Shown: positions 9,403 to 13,365 of the stretch, one piece after another
Position numbering within the stretch: the first letter of the stretch is position 1
Layout of the letters: each line of letters opens with the position of its first letter
Source: Gonium pectorale
Lineage: Eukaryota > Chlorophyta > Chlorophyceae > Chlamydomonadales > Volvocaceae
Reading direction: 5' to 3'
Assembly: GCA_001584585.1 (NCBI GenBank)
Contig: LSYV01000033.1
Coordinates: 497,687-511,051, forward strand
Length of the DNA stretch: 13,365 bases
Notes under the pieces: generated by a model
Seen by the model: only the letters and a program-made list of their open reading frames with translations
The model's database searches: none
What the model was told of the DNA's origin: nothing
Translations under genes and position numbers: made by a program

Positions 9403-11340
9403 TCACCACTCGGTCACGGTCACGGTGGAGAAGAGCTCGGGCGAGGGTGGCCCCTCGAGCATGGACATGGTGCTGGGGCGGCCGCTGCCCCCGGAGCCCG
9501 AGCCGCCGTGGCCGTGGCCGTGGCCGCCGCTGCTGCCGCTGCTGCTGCTGCTGCCGTGGCTGGCCGCGAACTGCTGGCTTTTGGTCCAGGCCTGGAAGTC
9601 GTCCTTAGTCTCCCAGTAGGTCTGCGGGTGTAGGCAGGGCGAGCGAAGCGCGAGGTGAGCGCAGGGTGGGAGGTTGGTGAGGTTGTTGATGTGGGTCATC
9701 AGAAGGGAGGGCGCCCGAGAGTGGAACCTGCCGTTATGGGGGCCCGGACCGGACCGGCATGCGCGCGGGCATGTAACGTGCGGACTCCCCTCCTTTGCAC
9801 CCACAGCACGGATACGTCACGCATACGTAACACAGAACGAATGCCCCCCATCCCCTTCCCCATCCAGGGTACGGTACATTGAGAGGCAGCAAGCGCATTG
9901 GAGCTAGCAGAAGCCGCCGAGGACCCCAACGGCTGCTCACCTGGCTAATGTACTTGCCGGGCACATTCTCGCCTACGTCGGGACCGGCCGCGTGTGTGTT
10001 TTTTGGGGGGGGGGAGGGGGAGGGGGGAGGTGCAGGGAAAGAGGAATGAACAACGACGAGCTGGGCGCCAGCAGCGTATGTCCCGTCCGGGGAGAGGGAA
10101 GGGGAGACGGGTGTTGGCGGTCAGGGAGCTGGAGGCAGGCGTGTGACCAGGAGGAGGCACCCGCTCGCGCGCGACCACGCAAAACGTGAAAACACGCCTC
10201 GACCAGACTGTCGTGGCGGTGCCATAAACGGCCATGCTTTCAGAGCACAAGCGCCGTGCTACTGCAGCGCCCCAACGGCTGTCCCACCTCCTTCCCTGCT
10301 CTGCACCCCTGCCCTGGAAGCAACCGACCTGCATTCCAATGAAAGCAAGTGCTTTATGCCGCAACGACGACATGAATCCCGCGGGAGTACTGTTGGCCCG
10401 CTCGGGTAGACTACCGTACTCCAACAGGGCAATTGGCTGGTCTGCGCCAATTCTCGACACACGTCTTTCGGCAACTGCCCAGCCACCAGCCCATCACCTA
10501 CATCGCAGCATGGCGAAGCGCACGAAGCCCTTCATCTCCTTAAGGTGGCTCTCGCGGTTCTTCCACACCTCCTCAAAGTCCGTGGACGACTCGGGCTTCA
10601 CCTGTGGACAAGCGTGTGCAAATCCTGGGTTGAGTACAGATAATGGTACAGGGCCGGGGGCTTAACGGGGGTCTGTCCCTAAAAGTGGCACGCAGCGGTA
10701 CCTGTTGTTGCCGACAATGCCACACTGCCCCCCGGTCCGGAAGCCGGTTAGCCCACGATATCGCTTAAGCACCAGGAGAAACGCGGCGCACACAGCACGA
10801 CCGCCCTTAGGACGTTACTCCGCGTCTTGGGAGTGTGGGAGTGTTCCGAGCCAAGGGACTCAACCACCTGACGTTCGCCTTCGGACACGTCCCAGGAACC
10901 CCTGTCCTCTTCGCCCGCACCTTGAAAACGTTCATCACAACATAGTAGGACTTGTTGGTCTTGGTCTCCTGGGAAACACCGGGGGATGGAACGGAGGTTT
11001 GCTTGCGTGTGAGTTCGCTCGAGCTGATCACTTTCGTGTCGCAGGTATTGCTGTTTGATCAATGCGGAACCTTGCGCACCTGCGCCGAGCACCTGACGGC
11101 GACCTGGCGACGCTGCGCCCTCGTCGGCAACGCACACTGAAGTCGGGAACTCGACAGCATCTTTGATCAGGCCTGTCTGTACTATATGCAGGCATGTAAA
11201 GTGGGTCGAGGCAGGTATCAACATAGCGGGGTAGTTTCGGAGCACTTGAGTCAGTTCGCGCCTCGAGGTTAGGATCGGTAAGTTAACTACATACACGAGA
11301 ATTGATCTTTTTGAGGTCCTACCTCGGAACCCGCGTGCAT
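9403..11340 (-). CDS. LFO1: IsdG-family (ABM-fold) heme monooxygenase, LFO1-like, 5 exons, complete
   Basis: Likely opens the heme ring to release iron. Minus-strand exons: 11340-11323, 10968-10921, 10601-10502, 9972-9941, 9621-9403; total 417 nt, 138 aa plus TGA. All introns are GT-AG (donors GTAGGA, GTGCGG, GTAGGT, GTGAGC) and phases agree. The fold reads in order: beta strand SYYVVMNVFKV (13-23), helix DFEEVWKNRESHLKEM, strand GFVRFAMLRC, strand GKYISQTYWE, helix FQAWTKSQQFAASHG, low-complexity insert (90-117), final strand LFSTVTVTEW. The IsdG catalytic triad maps to Asn19, Trp78 and His88; Trp to His spacing is 10, as in IsdG. No signal peptide or transit peptide is visible, so it is probably cytosolic. 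The symbol follows the Chlamydomonas IsdG-family enzyme LFO1; another ABM-domain protein is the main alternative. The 18-nt first exon is the least certain part. Confidence 0.87.
9505..9557. repeat. CCGTGG/CTG trinucleotide-type repeat inside LFO1-like exon 5
   Basis: Plus-strand runs of CCGTGG (three in a row, with related units) and GCTGCTGCTG lie within the last exon. On the coding strand they encode Ser, Gly and His-Gly-His-Gly-His-Gly-Gly (about residues 90-111). The repeat keeps the frame, so copy-number change would lengthen or shorten the protein insert without breaking it. Confidence 0.75.
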
Positions 11341-11507
11341 CAAGCAACCGCCTTGCCTTGACACGCTCCGTCCCGCCCAGTAGCAGCCCTCAATGCCCAG
11401 ACCACTGCACCATGACGGGACAACAAATTGTTTTCAAGCACCATAGCGGCCGATAGCCAAGACCCCTGCCGGGCCCCCGGGCCCCCGCCCTCCTCCCCGA
11501 CGCCTCC
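11341..11507. promoter_or_regulatory. 167-bp divergent promoter region, LFO1-like / helicase
   Basis: Two start codons facing apart (minus 11340, plus 11508) leave only 167 bp for both leaders and core promoters. The middle is locally AT-rich, with the odd palindrome AACAAATTGTT at 11422-11432; the helicase side is C-rich. No clear TATA box was seen. Chlamydomonas iron-response elements have been described as CACACG and CACGCG hexamers. CACGCG occurs at 11337-11332 on the minus strand, directly after the LFO1-like ATG, and CACACG occurs in its first intron. Such short matches are weak evidence. Confidence 0.45.
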
Positions 11508-12899
11508 ATGCTCGAGGCATGTCGCGGCCACGTCCGCCGTGCTCTTCACTTAGCAGCTGAAGGCGCGGCGGGGGCCAGCTCAGCATCGGCACAGGACCGC
11601 GGTGGCGTAGCTGCGAACGCCGCCAGGGCTGCCGCCGGGCCAGAGCACCCAGCCTCGTTGCTCAAACGCCTACACCGCGGGAGAACTCACTTCCAAGGCT
11701 CGGGCACCGCAGCCCACCCAGCAGACGCCACGCAACCGGCCGCCGCCATCAACGGGTCCCAGCATGGAGCGGCGCCCGTGTTGCACCTGGCCGCTCCGGG
11801 CCCTTATGGCGGCGGAGGCGGAGGAGGCGGAGGCGGCGGGCCCGCTGCTGACGGCATCGCACTGCTCTGCCGGAGCGGGGCTGTCGCCAGCGGGGCACCA
11901 CACAGCCGCTGTGTAGGCAGCGGCCGTGGCGGCGTCAGCGGTGTACCCTGGAGCGTCGGAGGCATCGATGGCGGCTCTGGCGGCTGGCGTGCTCCCTGCC
12001 GACGACAGGCCGGCTCCGGCACGGGCAGCTGCGGACTGCAGCTGCCCGTGAGGGGGCTCCTCGCGAGTCCCATCCCCGTGTCCTCCCTGGCAGGTGCAGC
12101 TGTACGGGCGTGCTGTCCGTACGTTGGTACGGCATCGCCGTTCCTCCGTACCTTGCTGACGTCCAGCGCCGCCTGGGCGGTGTCGGGGGCCGCAAAGCCG
12201 GCCACGACGCGAAGGCGCAAAGCGACAGCGGCAGCGGTGGCGGCGGTTGAGGAGGTGGCTGCTGCTGGCGTGTCGCAGTCGGCGGCGGTACAGGCGAAGC
12301 CCAGACGCGGGCAGCCGAGGAAGTATCCTAGCAAAGGTGGACTGGTGGAGGCGAAGGCGGCGCCGGCGGAGGCCGTGCCGCCCAGGGCTAAGGCTTCGCC
12401 GCCAAAGGCTCGCCCGACCGGAGCCAACCAGCCCAGCGTAGCGGCGGAGGCAGCGGCGGAAGCAACAGCAGCAGCAGCAGCAACCGCAACAATGGCACAA
12501 ACGCCACCCGCTGGGATGGGCCCCTTGGCTGCGGTCGCCGCCCCCGCGGACGCTGCCGGTGCAGCGGCGGCGGCAGCGGAGGCGGCCGGCGTAAAGGCGC
12601 TGCGCCGCGCGGACGCGGAGGCACACGCCCGCCGCGAGATGCCGGGGGTGAGCGCCAGCGCCGGCACTGGCACCACCCCCGCCGGCGCAGCCGCCGCAGC
12701 AACCTTGGAAAGCAGCTGCGGCCGCGGCGGCGGTGCCGGCGGCGGGCGGCGGGTTGCCGCCGACGGGCGCTACGCGGGTCTGAACTCGGAGCAGCTGGCG
12801 GCGGTTCGGGACTTCTCGCGCCCTGTCGTCAGCGTCAGCGCGGGCCCAGGCAGCGGCAAGACGCGGACGCTGGTGGCGCGAGTGGCGGAGGTGGTGCAG
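11508..12899 (+). CDS. UvrD/SRS2-type superfamily 1A DNA helicase, first exon (partial)
   Basis: Encodes 464 residues that end in the start of helicase domain 1A. LNSEQLAAVRDFSRP (425-439) is the Q-motif region with Gln429, followed by VVSVSAGPGSGKT, whose Walker A AGPGSGKT (445-452) binds ATP. The form AGPGSGKT resembles SRS2-like plant helicases more than bacterial UvrD (AGAGSGKT), but the family cannot be fixed from this piece. The exon ends at 12899 before a GTGGGG donor, in phase 0; motif Ia and later motifs must lie beyond the window. Residues 1-420 are Ala/Gly-rich low complexity with an 11-Gly run (about 104-114) and a basic AT-hook-like patch RRGQPRKYPSKGG (about 267-279). An in-frame TAG at 11454 lies upstream and ATG 11508 is the first Met. 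The Arg/Ala/Ser-rich start could be an organelle targeting peptide (inferred). Likely role: 3'-5' unwinding in repair or recombination. Confidence 0.82.
12021..12049 (+). repeat. Perfect 12-bp hairpin inside helicase exon 1
   Basis: Arms ACGGGCAGCTGC (12021-12032) and GCAGCTGCCCGT (12038-12049) are perfect reverse complements around the 5-base loop GGACT. It lies within the low-complexity coding region of the helicase and keeps the frame. GC-rich stems this strong could stall polymerases or ribosomes. Confidence 0.8.
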
Positions 12900-13365
12900 G
12901 TGGGGGCCGAGGCGGGGACAGCGGAGCAGAGGTTTGGACCAGCGGTGTAGGTGATGGGGGGAACGCAGCTGGTTGGGGCCGGTGGTTCTGAGCCGGCGGA
13001 CGGGCTTCAAGGCCTGGCTGGTGCTGGTGCTGGGGCTTCGAGTCAAGGATCGAACTGTGGCAGGAGTGAGCAAGGGTAGCGGCGATGCGATGCGGGGGGT
13101 GGCGGTGCTGGCGGTCTCCTAGCCAGGTGACCAGGAGCCAGAGCTCAACGGACTTGCCCAGCTCACAACTCGCACTTCGTCCCAAGGTGGCCCGGGGGCT
13201 TTGCGACGTTCGCGTATCCTGTGACTGTAACCTGCTTGACACAGCCACATGTCCAAGGTGCTTGTAATGACCCCCCCCCCGCCCCACCGTCCGACGCGTA
13301 CGGACGGCCGACGCGACGTACGGCCGGTCCGTCGTACCGTTCCTACCACGCAACGGTAGGCGCCC
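12900..13365 (+). other. Start of helicase intron 1 (no gene seen), ending in CG-rich hairpins
   Basis: After the donor at 12900 no frame carries helicase motif Ia (TFTNKAA-like), so the next exon is outside the window. TGTAA occurs at 13226 and 13262 but, inside an intron of this gene, is probably not used. A poly-C run at 13271-13280 leads into a hairpin-rich stretch at 13287-13360 (separate entry). Confidence 0.5.
13287..13360. repeat. Cluster of CG-rich inverted repeats at the right edge
   Basis: Arms CCGTCCG (13287-13293) and CGGACGG (13301-13307) pair around ACGCGTA. CGGACGGCCG (13301-13310) pairs with CGGCCGGTCCG (13321-13331) with one bulge. CCTACC (13342-13347) pairs with GGTAGG (13355-13360). 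The stretch is built almost wholly of CG, CGT, CGA and CGG steps, unlike the flanks. It may be the end of a repeat or small transposable element that continues past the window; no terminal repeat or target duplication can be confirmed. Confidence 0.55.

Noticed and set aside
9991..10030. T/G-rich homopolymer block as a promoter or telomere-like element
   Set aside because: It lies inside LFO1-like intron 3, near the acceptor, and reads as a pyrimidine tract on the transcribed strand; no telomere repeat unit is present.
10748..11340. Minus-strand long frame continuing across LFO1-like intron 1
   Set aside because: It is in a different frame from the exon 2 strand SYYVVMNVFK, and a strong acceptor precedes that exon, so the stretch is best read as intron.
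11670..13073. Minus-strand 467-codon open frame
   Set aside because: It is antisense to the helicase exon, whose frame ends in a clear Q motif and Walker A; the antisense product is Arg/Ala/Pro low complexity.
12950..13080. Possible second helicase exon (Gly/Ala-rich frame from 12954)
   Set aside because: It lacks motif Ia and any acceptor-exon-donor pattern that keeps the helicase frame.

Overview
The window looks like nuclear DNA of a green alga of the Chlamydomonas/Volvox kind (inferred, no database search). It is GC-rich and its codons mostly end in G or C. Genes are cut by many short introns with GTGAG/GTAGG-type donors and pyrimidine-tract CAG acceptors. Proteins carry long Ala/Gly/Pro stretches, and the one polyadenylation signal I can place is the TGTAA type of volvocine algae. 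Nothing bacterial, viral or CRISPR-like was seen.

Layout, left to right. (1) 1-829, minus strand: the first two exons of an unrecognised membrane protein that runs off the left edge. (2) 830-1327: a shared upstream region with a consensus E2F site in its middle. (3) 1328-7630, plus strand: a complete 13-exon gene for the small catalytic subunit of eukaryotic DNA primase (PRIM1), 463 aa. I rebuilt it splice site by splice site; the phases close and the coding length divides by three. Its introns hold G-rich and pyrimidine-rich repeats and a decoy copy of the start of exon 10. (4) 7631-9402: a long stretch between two convergent genes, with no confident gene. (5) 9403-11340, minus strand: a complete 5-exon gene for a 138-aa IsdG/ABM-fold protein with the Asn-Trp-His triad of heme-degrading monooxygenases, most like the algal heme oxygenase LFO1. 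(6) 11341-11507: a 167-bp divergent promoter region. (7) 11508-12899, plus strand: the long first exon of a UvrD/SRS2-type superfamily 1A DNA helicase, ending just after its Walker A motif. (8) 12900-13365: intron of that gene, ending in a cluster of CG-rich hairpins at the right edge.

Two of the four genes act on DNA (primase, and by family the helicase). The genes form two divergent pairs: membrane protein with PRIM1, and the heme oxygenase with the helicase. The E2F site fits S-phase control of PRIM1. The most interesting points are the missing second zinc-site cysteine in the primase, the low-complexity His/Ser/Gly insert in the heme oxygenase, the E2F site in a divergent promoter, and several inverted repeats with no assigned function.
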